Numbered from the stretch's first letter, positions 35,428-48,644 are shown. The stretch is 64,000 nucleotides of DNA from Okapia johnstoni (GCA_024291935.2 CM044322.1:66765405-66829404); one strand, 5' to 3'. The notes: generated by a model not told the origin, from the letters alone. Made by a program: numbers and translations.

Positions 35428-37405
35428 CTGAAGAACTACAGATGTCACTCCTGTGACATTGTACAGGAGGCAGGGATCAAGATCATCCCCAAGAAAAAGA
35501 AATGCAAAAAGGCAAAATGATTGTCGGAGGAGGCCTTACAGATAGTTATGAAAAGAAGTGAAAGGCAAAGGAGAAAAGGAAAGTTATACTCATTTTAATG
35601 CAGAGTTCCAAGGAATAGCAACAAGAGACAAGAAAGCCTTCCTCACTTATCAAGGCAAAGAAATAGAGGAAAATAAGAGACTGGGAAAGACAGATCCCTT
35701 CAAGAAAATTAGAGATACCAAGGGAAAATTTCATGCAAAGATGGGCACAATAAAGGACAGAAATCGTATGGACCTAACAGAAGCAGAAGATATTAAGAAG
35801 AAGTGGCAAGAATACACAGAAGAACTATACAAAAAATCTTCACAACCCAGATAATCATGATAGTGTGATCACTCACCTAGAGCCAGACATCCTGGAATGT
35901 GAAGTCAAGTGGGCCTTAGGAAGCATCACTACGAACAAAGCTAGTGCAGGTGATGAAATTCCAGTTGAGCTATTTCAAACCCTAAAAGATGATCTGGTGA
36001 AAGTGCTTCACTCAATATACCAGCAAATTTGGAAAACTCAGCAGTGCCCACAGGACTGGAAAAGGTCAGTTTTCATTCCAGTGTCAAAGACAGGAAATAC
36101 CAAAGAATTCTCAGACTACTGAACAATTGCATTCACCTCACACACTAGCAAAGTAATGCTCAAAATTCTCCAAGCCAAGCTTCAACAGTATGTGAACCCT
36201 GAACTTCCAGATGTTCAAGGTGGATTTAGAAAAGGCAGAGGAACCAGAGATCAAATTGCCAACACCTGTTGGATCATCAAAAAAGCAAGAAAGTTCCATA
36301 AAAACATCTACTTCTGCTTTATTGACTATGCTAAATCCTTTGACTGTGCACATCACAGAAAACTTTTGAAAATTCCTAAAGAGATGGGAATACCAAGCCA
36401 CCTGACTTGCTTCTTGAGAAATCTGTATGCAGGTCAGGAAGTAATAGTTAGAACTGGACATGGAACAACTGACTGTTTCCAAATCAGAAAAGGAGTACAT
36501 CAAGGCTATATATTGTCAACCTGCTTATTTGACTTATATGCAGGGTACCTCATGAGAAATGCTGGGCTGGATGAAACACATGCTAGAACTGAGATTGATG
36601 GGAGAAATATCAGTAACCTCAGATATGCAGATGGCATCACCCTTATGGCAGAGACTGAAAAAGAACTAAGAAGCCTCTTGATAAAAGTGAGAGAGGAGAG
36701 TGAAAAAGCTGGCTTAAAGCTCAACATTCAGAAAACAAAGATCATGGCATCTGGTCCCATCACTTCACGGTAAACAGATAGGGAAACAATGGAAATGGTT
36801 ACAGACTTTACTTTGGGGGGCTACACAATCACTGTAGATGGTGACTGCAGCCATGAAATTAAAAGACACTTACTTCTTGGAAGAAAAGTTGTGACCAACC
36901 TAGACATCTTATTAAAAAGCAGGGACATTAGTTTGCCAACAAAGTTCCATCTGATCAATGCTATGGTTTTCCAGTAGTCATGTATAGATGTGAGGGTTGG
37001 ACTATAAAGCCAGTTGAGCACCGAAGAATTGATGTTTCTGAACTGTGGTGTTGGAGAAGATTCTTAAGAGTCCCTTGGACTGCAAGGAGATCCAACCAGT
37101 CCATCCTAAAGGAGATCAGTCCTGAATATTCATTGGAAGGACTGATGCTGAAGCTGAAACTCCAATACTTTGGCCACCTGATGCAAAGAACTGACTCCTT
37201 TGAAAAGACCCTTATGCTAGGAAAGATTGAATATGAGAGAAGAGGATGACAGAGGATGAGATGGTTGGATGGCATCACCAACTCAATGGACATGAGTTTG
37301 AATAAACTCCAGGAGTTGGTTATGGACAGGGAGGCCTGGAATGCTGCAGTCCATGGGGTTACAAAGAGTCAGACACGACTGAGTGACTGAAATCTACTGA
37401 GCTGA
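35428..37405 (+). mobile_element. BovB LINE, 5'-truncated, 2 kb
   Basis: RTE-clade non-LTR retrotransposon ORF2 from the region after the endonuclease to the 3' terminus ('gacacgactgagtgactgaa'). The RT is spread over frames at 35,558-35,854, 35,865-36,122 and 36,156-36,773. The last (205 codons) holds the palm motif 'FCFIDYAKSFD', the GVHQG-type block and the C box, where YADD is changed to YADG (36,623-36,634). That loss of a catalytic Asp, plus frame breaks, makes it inactive. Later frames at 36,789-36,977 and 36,980-37,249 hold the C-terminal region. Confidence 0.95.
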
Positions 37406-37558
37406 AGGGAGTGCATCTAAGCTCATATTAAGCACATAAATGCTTTTTCAATAATTAATGAATATCTGTATGTTTAATATTAATTAATATCATACTGTTT
37501 AAAATAGGCTCAGTTACTATGAGCTTCTAAAATTTATTAAAAATTTTCTTTCTTTGTA

Positions 37559-37807
37559 CAGTTGATCCTTGAACAGCACAGGCTTGAAATTCATGTTTCC
37601 ACTTTATGTGTTTTTTGTTTTTCAGTGGTAAATACTACAATACCACATAACTCATGGTTGACTGAATCTACAAATGCAGAAACACAAATATGAAATAAGA
37701 GTCGATATTGAGGAACCAGGAACACGAAAGGTAGAGTATAAATTTTGCACAGATTTCGCACAGATAGGGCTGATGTGCCTAAGCCCACATTGTTCAAGGG
37801 ACAATAG
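37559..37807. mobile_element. Tigger-type (pogo/mariner) non-autonomous element, complete
   Basis: Left end 'cagttgatccttgaacagca' and right end 'cacattgttcaagggacaat' are inverse terminal repeats, and a TA precedes the left end. Length about 249 bases with no transposase frame. The 68- and 90-codon frames across it have no function. Confidence 0.75.
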
Positions 37808-39249
37808 AATTCAACGGTTTTTCATAAGAATTTATAATCTAGAGCACATACTTGACTGTATAATTAAAGAAGACATGAGGAAGATAGTAAACTTTGGGGA
37901 CTCTTCTTTGATACTTAAATATATGATGTGCACAGACCTAAGATAAATGAGAAGATTCATAAATTGAAAGAATTTATTCACTGATAAATGTATCTCCCAA
38001 AATATCAATGTGCTGAATGTTATAATTATTTAATTCTAATATATCGCAATTAATCAATTTTCCCATAAGGCTTAACCTTTCATACAGTCAGATAATTAAT
38101 GACTTTACTATCATCCCCTAAGTTAATCTTGTTTTAATGCTCAATCTTTCAAGCTTGGATGAAAACTTCCTTTTGGAATAAGAGAAATGTTTTACAAAAC
38201 TTTGTGAGTATTATTTGTTATGTCTATTATTTGAAAAGGCAGTTTTCAAGAGCATAATCTTTAAGTAGATTTTAAAGTATGACTGCATCTATATAGGAAA
38301 CACAATGAAACTCATTGACCATTTAACACAAAACTCATTTGTGGCAGATAGACCATAAGTTAGAAACAGCAGTTCATTACCAATAACTGTGACCATGTCT
38401 TAAAAGAAATTTCCCATATGTAGAATATATTAAGTTTCAAGCACAGAAATTTCTTAAGTCTGAACTATGGGTGCTTCTTTAAAACAATGAATATGTATTT
38501 AATTTTATAAAAATAGATTTGTGCACTAGTGGTATTATTTTATTCTATACAAGTCAAATAGTCTTTCAAATACTAAACAAAGCACAGATATGCTTAATAG
38601 AAGAAAAAACCCTTAAAATATTTATTCTCTAGTTACTATTTGTATAGTTTCTAATAGGGAGTTGACATTGTCTGATTAAAAATACAGACACATTCAGGGA
38701 CCCAAGACATCTACTAATTTCTGTTCTCACTGATAAGATGATAATAACAATACTCTTTTCATAAAATTATTAGCAAGATTAAATAAGTTTCTATATATAC
38801 TCCTTCAAATAGTGTCATACACATGAATAACTTCATAACAATAACCTATGATTATTACTGACAGTTTATATAATATAATCACTTCCATCAGAGATACTTT
38901 CACAAATCCATTAATAAAACTAGGGAAAGAGTACATGAAACCAATGTATTTTAATGTCATGTGCCATGAAAATTAAGCAGACATCCTATAGCAGACAAAT
39001 GTTCATGCTAATTATTATCAGCAAACTCATTAAAGCTTCAATATTCTAGCTAACTCACTCTGAAGGAAGTTCATCAGTCTGACCTTGTAAGATATCTTGA
39101 CTTCCACAGTGTCACATGATGGCTTTTCCATTCCAACTGTGGTGTAGCTATTATTTTGTTTCGCATAAAGTAATTTATGGTGAAGATTTTGATCGGAAAA
39201 CAGCATATAATTTCATGTTTAGTTTCTCTTACCGATTTCAACTCAACTC
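37808..39249. other. No feature recognised
   Basis: About 1.4 kb of AT-rich sequence without identifiable repeats or coding signals. Confidence 0.45.
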
Positions 39250-39999
39250 ATCTCTTCTTCAATCTTTCCCAGCATCAGGGTCTTTTCCAATGAGTCAGTT
39301 ATTCCACCAGGTGGCCACGGTATTGAAACTTCAGGTTTAGCATCAGTCCTTTCAATGAATATTCAGGACTGATTTCCTTTAGGGTAACTGGTTTGATCTC
39401 CTTGAAGTCCAAGGGACTCTCAAGAGTCTTCTCCAACATTACAGTTCAAAATTATCAATTTTTCAGAGCTCAGCCTTCTTTATGGCCCAGCTCTCACATC
39501 CATACATGGCTTTTGGAAAAGAATAATAGCTTTGACAAGATGGACCTTTGTTGGCAAAGTAATGTCTCTGCTTTTTAATATGCTCTTTATGTTTGCAATA
39601 GCTTTTCTTCCAAGGAAAAATCATCTTTTAATTTCATGGCTGCAGTCACCATCTGCAGTGATTTTGGAGTCCAAAATTAAAGTATCTCACTGTTTCCATT
39701 GTTTCCCCATCTATTTGTCATGAAGTAATGGGAACAGACGGAGAAACAATGGCACGCCACTCCAATACTCTTTGCCTGGAAAATCCCATGAACAGGGGAG
39801 CCTGGTAGGCTGCAGTCCATGGGGTCGTAAAGAGTCGGACACGACTGAGTGACTTCACTTTCACTTTTCCCATTCATGCACTGGAGAAGGAAATGGCAAC
39901 CCACTCCAGTATTCTTGCCTGGAGAATCCCAGGGACAGGGGAGCCTGGTGGGCTGCCGTCTATGGGGTCGCACAGAGTCGGACACGACTGAAGCGACTT

Positions 40000-40037
<38 letters not shown>

Positions 40038-42812
40038 TGGGAACAGATGCCATGATCTTAATTTTCTGAATGTTGAGTTTTAAGCCAACATTTTCACTCT
40101 CCTCTTTCACCTTCATCAAGAGGCTCTTTAGTTCTTTGCTTTCTGCCATAAGGGTGGTGTCATCTGCATATCTGAGGTTATTGATATTTCTCCCAGCAAT
40201 CTTGATTCAAGCTTATGCTTCATCCGGCCTGGCATTTCACATGATGTACTCTGCATATAAGTTAAATAAACAGCGTGACAATATAGAGCCTTGGGGCACT
40301 CCTTTCCCAATTTAGAACCAGCCTATTGTTCCATGTCCAGTTCTAAGTGTTGCTTCTTGACCTGCATACAGATTTCTCAGGAGGCAGGTCAGTTGGTCTG
40401 CTATTCTCATCTCTTGAAGAATTTTCCACACTTTGTTCTGATTCACAGAGTCAAAGGCTTTGGTAAAATCAATAAAGCAGAAGTACATATTTTTCTGTAA
40501 CTCTGTTGATTTTTCAATGATCCAATAGAGGTTGGCAATTTGATCTCTGATCCCCCTGCATTTTCTAAATCCATCTTGAACATCTGGAAGTTCATGATTC
40601 ACATACTGTTGAAGCCTGCTTTGGAGAATTTTGAGCATTATTTTGCTAGTGTGTGAGATGAGGGCACTTGTGCAGTAGTTTGAACAATCTTTAGCATTGC
40701 CTTTCTTTGGGATTGGAATGAAAACTGACCATTTCCAGTCCTGTGGTCTCTGCTGAGTTTTCCAAATTTGCTGGCATATTGAGTGCAGCACTTTCACAGC
40801 ATCATCTTTTAGGTTTTGAAATAGCTCAACTGGAATTTCACCTCCTCCAATAACTTTGTAGTGATGTTTCCTAAGGCCCTCTTGACTTCGCATTACAGGA
40901 TGTCTGGCTCTAGGTGACTGATCACACCATCATGGTTATCTGGGTCATGAAGATCTTCTTTGTATAGCTCTTTGTATTGTTGCCAACTGTTCTTAATATC
41001 TTCTGCTTCTGTTAGGTCCATGCCATTTCTGCCATTTATTATGTCCATCCTTGCATGAAATGTTCTCTTGGTATCTTTCATTTACTTGAAGAGATCTCTA
41101 GTCTTTCCCATTCTATTATTTTCCTCTATTCCTTTGCTTATATGCCTATAAGGAAGGCCTTCTTATCTCTCCCTACTATTCTTTGGAACTCTGCATTCAA
41201 ATAGGTATACATTTCATTTTCTCCTTTGCCTTTCACTTCTCTTCTTTTCATAGCTGTCTGTAAGGCCTCCTTTGACAACCTTTTTGCATTTTTGCATTTC
41301 TTCTTCTTGAGGATGAGTATAATCACTGCCACCTGTACAATGTTATGAACTTCTGTCCATAGTTCTTCAGGCACTCTTTTGATCAGATCTAATATTTTTC
41401 ATCTATTGTCATTTCCACTGTATATTCATAAGAGATTTGATCTAAGTCATACCTGAATGGTCTAGTGGTTTTCCCTACTTTCTTCAATTTATCTGAATTT
41501 TGCTTTAGGGAGTTCATGATCTGAGCCAGGGTCGGCTCCCAGATGTTTTTGCAGAGTCTATAGAGCTTCTCCATCCACAGCTGCAAAGAATATAATCAAT
41601 GCGGTTTTGGTATTGACCATCTGGTGATGTTCATGTGTAGAGTCGTCTCTTGTGTTGCTGGAAAAGGGCGCTTGCTATGACCAGTGCATTCTAGGCAAAA
41701 CTCTCTTAACCTTTGACCTGCTTTGTTTTCTATTCCAAGGCCAAATTTGCCTGGTTCTCCGGTATCTCTTGACTTCCTACTTTTGCATTTCAGTTCCCTA
41801 TGATGAAAATGACATCTCTTTTGGGTGTTAGTTCTAGAAGGTCTTGTAGGTCTTCACAGAACTGTTCAACTTCAGCTTCTTCAGCATTACTGTTTAGGGC
41901 ATAAACTTGGATTACTGTGATTTTGAATGGTTTGCCTTGGTAAATGAACAGAGATCTTTCTGTCGTTTTTGAGATTGTATCCAAGTGCTGCATTTTGGAC
42001 TCTTGTTGACGATGGTGTCTACTCCATTTCTTCTAAGGGATTCTTGCCCAGTAGTAGATAAAACGGTCATCTGAGTTAAATTCACCCATTCCAGTCCACT
42101 TTAGTTCACTGATTCCTATAATGTCAGTGTTCACTCCTGTCATCTTCTGTTTGACCACTTCCAATTTGCCTTTATTCATGGACCTAACTTTCCAGGTTCT
42201 TACGCAATATTGCTCATATAGCATCAAAGTTTACTTCCACCACCAGTCACGCCCACAACCGGGTGTTGTTTTTGCTTTGGCTCTGTCTCTTTATTCTTTT
42301 TGTAGTTATTTCTCCATTCTTCTCCAGTAGCATGTCAGGCACACACTGACCTGGCAGTTCATCTTTCATCTTTTTGCCTTTTCATGCTGTTCATGGGGTT
42401 CTCAAGGCAAGAATACTGAAGTGGTTTGCCAGTCCCTTCTCCAGTGGACCACATTTTTTCAGAACTCTCCACCATGAGTCTATCTTGGCTGGCCCTACAC
42501 AGCATTGCTCATAGTTTCATAGAGTTAGAGAAGGCTGTGGTCCATGTAATCAGTTTGGTTAGTTTTCTGGGATAGTGGTTTTCATTCTGTCTCTCCTCTG
42601 ATGGATAAGGATAAGAGGCTTTACAGAAGCTTTCTGATGAGAGGGACTGACTAAGGGGGAAACTGATGTGCAGGGCCATGCTCAGTAAACCTTTAATTCA
42701 ATTTGCTGTTTTGGGGAGGGCCTGTGTTCCCTCCCTGTTGTTTGACCTGAGGCCAAATAATGGTGGAGGTAATGAAGATAATGGCGACTTCCTTCAAAAG
42801 GTCCCACGGTTA
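39250..42812 (-). mobile_element. BovB LINE, nearly full length but lacking its 3' terminus
   Basis: Read on the minus strand it begins with 5' leader sequence (42,812 to about 42,240), then the apurinic-type endonuclease (42,227 to about 41,790; the 'GISELKWTGMGEF' stretch with its Glu, and 'VIFIIGN' near 41,793-41,815), then RT (41,081-40,130), including 'FCFIDFTKAFDSVN' and an intact YADD box at 40,159-40,170, and the C-terminal region to 39,250. The usual last 200 or so bases with the BovB tail are absent. Stops and shifts split it into frames of 62-193 codons. A Bov-A2 interrupts it at 39,739-40,035. Not active. Confidence 0.93.
39727..40047 (+). mobile_element. Full-length Bov-A2 dimer with target-site duplication
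   Basis: Two Bov-A monomers joined by 'ttcactttcacttttcccat', followed by an (AGC)n tail to 40,035. The 12-base duplication AATGGGAACAGA flanks it exactly at 39,727-39,738 and 40,036-40,047. Low divergence and a perfect duplication mark it as one of the youngest insertions in the window, nested in the BovB. A polyalanine open frame on the minus strand comes from the AGC tail. Confidence 0.96.
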
Positions 42813-43069
42813 GATAACTTAGATTAAGAAAATAGGTGATAGTGATACTATAGGTTAATTCATTGGGGTAAACATAGAGGAAAATTAAAAAAAAATGCTA
42901 AATGAGGAGTTACTGATGAAACTAGGGATTTCCTAAAATAAACTAAAATCAAATGTTTTAAGGTGATTCTAGTACTCAATTTCCAGCGTGTAGGGGGGAG
43001 GATATAGAAATTTCTCCCCACCACCACTAACAAAGTCTCTGACACTAGCTTGGAATCCTATAAATCAAA

Positions 43070-43212
43070 TCAATAAAAACCCCAGAAATAAACGCATGTC
43101 ACCTATGCTCACCTGATCTATGACAAAGAAGACAATAATATACAATGGAGAAAAGATAGTCTCTTCAATAAGTTGTGCTGGGAACATTCAGCAGCTACAT
43201 GTAAAAGAGTGA
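43070..43212 (+). mobile_element. L1 ORF2 fragment, upstream side of a BovB insertion
   Basis: Late ORF2: 'cctgatctatgacaaagaag', 'gaaaagatagtctcttcaat', 'cagctacatgtaaaagagtg'. The same L1 region is repeated after the BovB (44,694-44,748) and then continues, so both sides belong to one L1. Confidence 0.85.
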
Positions 43213-44692
43213 GTGCCTGAAGAACTATGGATAGAGTTTCATCACTTTGCACAGAAGGTGTTGATCAAAACCATCCCCAAGAAAAAGAAAAGCAAAAAGG
43301 CAAAATGGTTCTCTGAGGAGGCCTTATGAATAGCTGAGAAAAGATGAGAAGCTAAAGGCAAAGGAGAAAAGGAAAGATATACCTATTTGAATTCAGAGTT
43401 CCAAAGAATAGCAAGGAGAGATAAGAAAGACTTCCTAAGTGATCAATGCAAAGAAATAGAGGAAAACAACAGAATGGGAAAGACTACAGATCTCTTAAAG
43501 AAAATTAGAGATACCAAGGGAACATTTCATGCAAAGATGGGCACAACAAAGGATAGAAATGTTATGAACCTAGCAGAAGCAGATGATATTAAGAAGTAGC
43601 AAGAAGAAGTATACAAAAAAGATCTTCATGATCCAGATAACCACGATGGTGTGATCACTCACCTAGATCCAGACATCCTGGAATGGAAAGTCAAATGGGC
43701 CTCAGGAAGCATCACTACAAACTAGCTAGTGGAGGTGATGGAATTCCAGCTGAGCTATTTCAAACCATAAAAGATGATGCTGTGAAAGTGCTGCTCTCAG
43801 TATACCAGCAAATTTGGAAAACTCAGCAGTGGCCACAGGACTGGAAAGTCAGTTTTCAATCTAGTCCCAAAGAAAAGCAATGCCAAAGAATGCTCAAACT
43901 ACAGCACAATTGCACTCATCTCACACGCTAGCAGTGTAATGCTCAAAATTCTCCAAGGCAGGCTTCAACAGTATGTGAACCGTGAACTGCCAGATGTTCA
44001 AGCTGGATTTAGAAAAGGCAGAGGAACCAGAGATCATCATTGCCAACATCCAGTAGGTCATAGAGAAAGCAAACATCCACTAGGTCATAGAGAAAGCAAG
44101 AGAAGTCCAGGAGAACATCTATTTCTGCTTTTTGACTAGGCTAAAGCCTTTGACTGTGTGGATCACAATAAACTGTGGAAAATTCTGAAAGAGGTGGGAA
44201 TACTAGACCACCTGACCTGCCTCTTTAGAGATCTGTATGCAGGTGAAGAAGCAACAGTTAGAAGTGGACATGGAACCAAACTGGTTTCAAATCAGTAAAG
44301 GAGTACGTCAAGGTTGTATATTGTCACCCTGCTTATTTAACTTATACGCAGAGTACATCATGTGAAGCCCTGGGCTGGATGAAACACAAGCTGGAGTCAA
44401 GATTGCTGGGAGTAATATCAATAATCTCAGATATGCAGATGACACTATACTTATGTCAGAAAGCAAAGAGGAACTAAAGGTCCTCTTGATGAAGGTGAAA
44501 GAAGAGATTGAAAAATCTGACTTAAAATTTAACTTTCAAAAAACGAAGATGATGGCGTATGGTCCGATCACTTCATGGCAAATAGATGGGGAAACAATGC
44601 AAACAGTGAGTTGGTGATGGACAGAGAAGCCGAGTTGCTGCCATCTATGTTGTTGCAAAGAGTTGGACATGACAGAGCTACTGAACTGATAT
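43211..44692 (+). mobile_element. BovB LINE, 5'-truncated with internal deletion, inside L1
   Basis: From 'gagtgcctgaagaactatgg' through the RT to an intact YADD box (44,432-44,443) and on to 'gatggggaaacaatgcaaac', where it jumps at about 44,606 to the extreme 3' end ('tgagttggtgatggacagag'). About 500-600 bases of the C-terminal region are deleted. A local repeat of 'aggtcatagagaaagcaa' occurs at 44,056-44,100. Frames are broken; the terminus is 'gctactgaactgat'. Confidence 0.92.
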
Positions 44693-44693
44693 C

Positions 44694-46310
44694 ATGGAGA
44701 AAAGATAGTGTATTCAATAAGCTGTGCTGGAAACATGTAAAAGAGTGAAATTAAAACATTCTCTAACACCACATATAAAAATGAACTCAAAATGAATAAA
44801 CACCTAAATGGTAAACTGGATACTATAAAAGTCCTAGAGGCAAACACATAGGCAGAACACTCTTTGACATAAATCACAGCAGTATCTTTTTCAATCCATT
44901 TTCTAGAGTAATAGAAATAAAAACATATACAAATGAAACCTAATTAAACTTAAGTAAATGCTTTTGCATTACAAAGCAAATGATAGACAAAACAAGAAAA
45001 CTACCTACCGAATGGTGGAGCATGTTTACCAATGATACAACTGCAATTAATTAATCTCCTAAATATAGAAACAGCTTGTGTAGCTTAATAAAAAAAAGTC
45101 CGATCAAAAAACTGGTTAATAAAATCTAGTTAGATATTTTTCCAAAGAAGACATACTGATGGTCAAAAGGCACATGAAAAGATGCTGAATATTGCTAGTA
45201 AATAGGGTAATACAAATGAAATTATCCTGCGGCATAATCTCACATTGTTCAGAAGGTCCATCACCAAAAAGTCTACTAGTAATAAATGTTCGAAATGGTA
45301 TGGGGAAAAAAAGGAATGTTGGTGAGAATGCAAATTGGTACAGCCACTATGGTGAACAGTATGGGGGCTCTTTAAAAACCTAAGAACAGAGCTACTATGT
45401 GATCCTTCAATCCCACTCCTGTGCATATATACAGAGAAAAACATATTCTAAAAAGACATATGCACCCCAATGTTCATTGCAACACTATTCACAATAGCCA
45501 AACCTGGAAGCACCCTAAATGTCCATCTACAGATGAAGGAATAGAGAATGTGTGGTATACATATATAATAGAAAACTAATCAGACATAAAACATAATGAA
45601 ATAATATGTTTTTCAGCAATATGAATAGACATAGAGATTATCATACTATGTGAAGTAAGCCAAAGACAAATATAATATGATATTGTTTATATGTGGAATC
45701 TAAAAATGGGATAAAAATGAACTTACATACAAGATAGAAATACTCTCACAGACATAGAAAACAAACTCATAGTTACCAAAAGGGAAAGGCAAGGAGTTAT
45801 AAATTAGGAGTTTAGAATTAATATATACATACTATTATCTATCAAAAAGTAACCAACAAGGACCTACTGTATAGCCAGAGAACTACATTCAATATTTTTT
45901 AGTATAAGGAAAAATAACTAAGGAATAATAACCTTACTATAAGGAAAAATAAATAATATACAGATATAAATATAGATATATTTGGACTTGCCAGGTGGTG
46001 ATTGTGGTAAAGAACCCACCTGCCAATGACGAGACATAAGAAATGTGGATTCAGTAACTGGGTTGGGAAGATCCCCTTGAGAAGGGCATGACAACTCACT
46101 CCAGTATTTTTGGCTGGAGAATAGCATAAACAAGGAGCCTGATGGGCTATGGTCCATAGGATCAGAGAGTTAGACATGACTGAAGAAACTTAGCACGTAT
46201 GGATGAGATGTATTTATATCTATATATATCTGAATCACTTTGCTGTATACCTGAAACTAATACAGCACTGTACATAAATGAAACTTCAATAAAAATTACT
46301 TAATAAATTT
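44694..46310 (+). mobile_element. L1 ORF2 3' end and 3'UTR, downstream side
   Basis: Resumes with a second copy of the pre-insertion text, then 'cattctctaacaccacatat', the 'cagccactatggtgaacagt' block (45,339-45,362), and a 3'UTR ending 'tttgctgtatacctgaaact' ... 'aaacttcaataaaaatt' near 46,290. Decayed; interrupted by a Bov-tA at 45,984-46,200. Confidence 0.85.
45984..46200 (+). mobile_element. Bov-tA SINE inside L1 3'UTR
   Basis: Body from 'ggacttgccaggtggtgatt' to 'agacatgactgaagaaactt'. Flanked by AGATATATTT (45,974-45,983) and AGATGTATTT (46,206-46,215), a one-mismatch target duplication. Confidence 0.92.
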
Positions 46311-46794
46311 TAGGTTTATTAAGGTCAGTTGATAAAAAAACTGTTAATAAATTCAATTTACTTTAATGTACACACAAATGAGGTATATTTGTCAACATTA
46401 ATGAAATGTATATATTGGATATTAGTTTGAATGACTGACTAACAATTACTTTCATTAAATATTGTATTATGGATGAATATTGACAGTTCCCCTCTAGGTC
46501 TCTGCTGCCTAGAGTATTACTGATGGTTGTAAATGCTAACTTTCCTCATCTACTGAGTATCTGATTTTTATTCTTAGAGTTAAGAAAAAAAATGTTCTCT
46601 CTTCATCTCTATCCACAGTATTTCATATACTTAAATGTATTTAAAGACATATTTTTTCTCCTCTTTTTATTCTTGGCTATTTTTTGAAAATTTTCACTTC
46701 ATTCTGATTGTAGAAAAATGAAGAGGTAGAAGGTGGGTGGGCTCATGACCATACTGCAGACACAAAGTAAAGTTACTGGTTGAGTGTCCAGATA
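46311..46794. other. No feature recognised
   Basis: AT-rich flank between an L1 end and a BovB. No repeat or gene identified. Confidence 0.45.
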
Positions 46795-48340
46795 CAGTTC
46801 AGTTCACTTCAGGCGCTCAGTCATGTCCTACTCTTTGCGACCCCATGAATGGCAGCATGCCAGGCCTCCCTGTCTATCACCATCTCCCGGAGTTTACCAA
46901 ACTCATGTCCATCGAGTCGGTGATGACATCCAGCCATCTCATCCTCTGTCGTCCCCTTCTCCTCCTGCCTTCAATCTTTGCTAACATCAGGGTCTTTTCA
47001 AATGAGTCAGCTCTTTGCATCAGGTGGCCAAAATATTGGAGTTTCAGCTTCAACATCAGTCCTTCCAATGAACACCCAGGACTGATTTCTTTTAGGATGG
47101 ACTGGTTGGATCTCCTTGCAGTCCAAGGGACATTCAAGAGTCTTGTCCACCACCACAGTTCAAAAGCATTAATTCTCCTGCACTCAGCTTTCTTTATAGT
47201 CCAACTCTCACATTGATACATGACTACTGGAAAAACAAAGTCTTGACTAGATGGACCTTTGTTGACAAAGTAATGTCACTGCTTTTTAATATGTTGTCCA
47301 GGTTGGTCATAACTTTCCTTCCAAGGAGTAAGTGTCTTTTAATTTCATGGCTGCAATCACAGTCGCAGTGATTTTGGAGACCCCAAAAATAAAGTCAGCC
47401 AATGTTTCCACAGTTTCCCCATCTATTTGCCATGAAGTGATGGGACCGGATGCCATGATCTTAGTTTTCTGAATGTTAAGCTTTAAGCCAACTTTTTCAC
47501 TCTCCTCTTTCACTTTCATCAAGAGGCTCTTCAGTTCTTCTTCACTTTGTGCCATAAGGATGGAGTCATCTGCATATCTGAGGTTACTGATATTTCTCCC
47601 AGCAATCTTGATTCCAGCTTGTGCTTCCTCCAGCCTAGCACTTCTCATGATATACTCTGCATATAAGTTAAATAAGCAGGGTGACAATATACAGCCTTGA
47701 TGTACTCCTTTTCCTATTTGGAACCAGTCTGTTGCTCCCTGTCCAGTTCTAACTGTTGCTTCCTGACCTGCATACAGGTTTCTCAAGAGGCACGTGAGGT
47801 GGTCTGGAATTCCCATTTCTTTAAGAATTTTTCACATTTTATTGTGATCCACACAGTCAAAGGCTTTGGCATAGTTGATAAAGCAGAAATAGATGTTTTT
47901 CTGGAAATATCTTGCTTTTTCGATGATCCAGCAAATGTTGCGATTTGATCTTTGGTTCCTCTGTCTTTTCTAAATCTACCTTGAACATCTGGAAGTTCAC
48001 AGTTCACGGACTACTGAAGCCTGGCTTGGGCAATTTTGAGCATTACTTTACTAGCATGTGAGATGAGTGCAATTGTGCAATAGTTTGAGCATTCTTTAGC
48101 ATTGCCTTTCTTTGGGATTGGAATAAAAACTGACCTTTTCCAGTCCTGTGGCCACTGCTGAGTTTCCCAAATTTGCTGGCCTATTGAGTGCAGCACTTTT
48201 ACAGCATCATCTTTTAGGATTTGAAATAGCTCAACTGGAATTCCATCACCTACACTAGCTTTGTTCATAGTGATGCTTCCTAAGGCTCCCTTGACTTCAC
48301 ATTCCAGGATGTCTGGCTCTAGGTGAGTGATCGCACCATC
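46795..48340 (-). mobile_element. BovB LINE, 5'-truncated, 1.5 kb
   Basis: The plus text starts 'cagttcagttcacttcaggc' (antisense 3' terminus) and runs to the middle of the RT ('tgtctggctctaggtgagtg'). Minus-strand frames: 48,343-48,011 (fingers), 48,007-47,783, then 47,816-47,307 (169 codons) with the palm, GVHQG block and intact YADD (47,564-47,575), and 47,221-46,877 (C-terminal). Only a few frame breaks separate these, so this copy is better preserved than its neighbours, though truncated. Confidence 0.95.
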
Positions 48341-48644
48341 CATAGGATAGCTAAAAATAAGTCATATCTGCAGGCTAATCATTAAACCTTGAGTACCAGT
48401 CTATAAATAAACATTAGGATTTACAAACCAGTGGAAGTGTGCTATTATTGGGAAATTCAGTAATAGAATTTTTGTTTGAGTGAGGCGTTTAAAATTATGC
48501 TATATAATAAAATTTTGTTAGAAGTCAGAATAGTAAGTATCTTTGAGGGTTGGGGACAGAGAGTGACTGGATAAGACTACTAGACAAGACTTTAAGGAGA
48601 CACAATCTATTATGGATTTGGGAGCTGGTTTAATAGATTTGCTC

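Noticed and set aside
39874..40149. Minus-strand frame with a polyalanine run
   Set aside because: The alanines come from the AGC tail of a Bov-A2, joined by chance to BovB ORF2.
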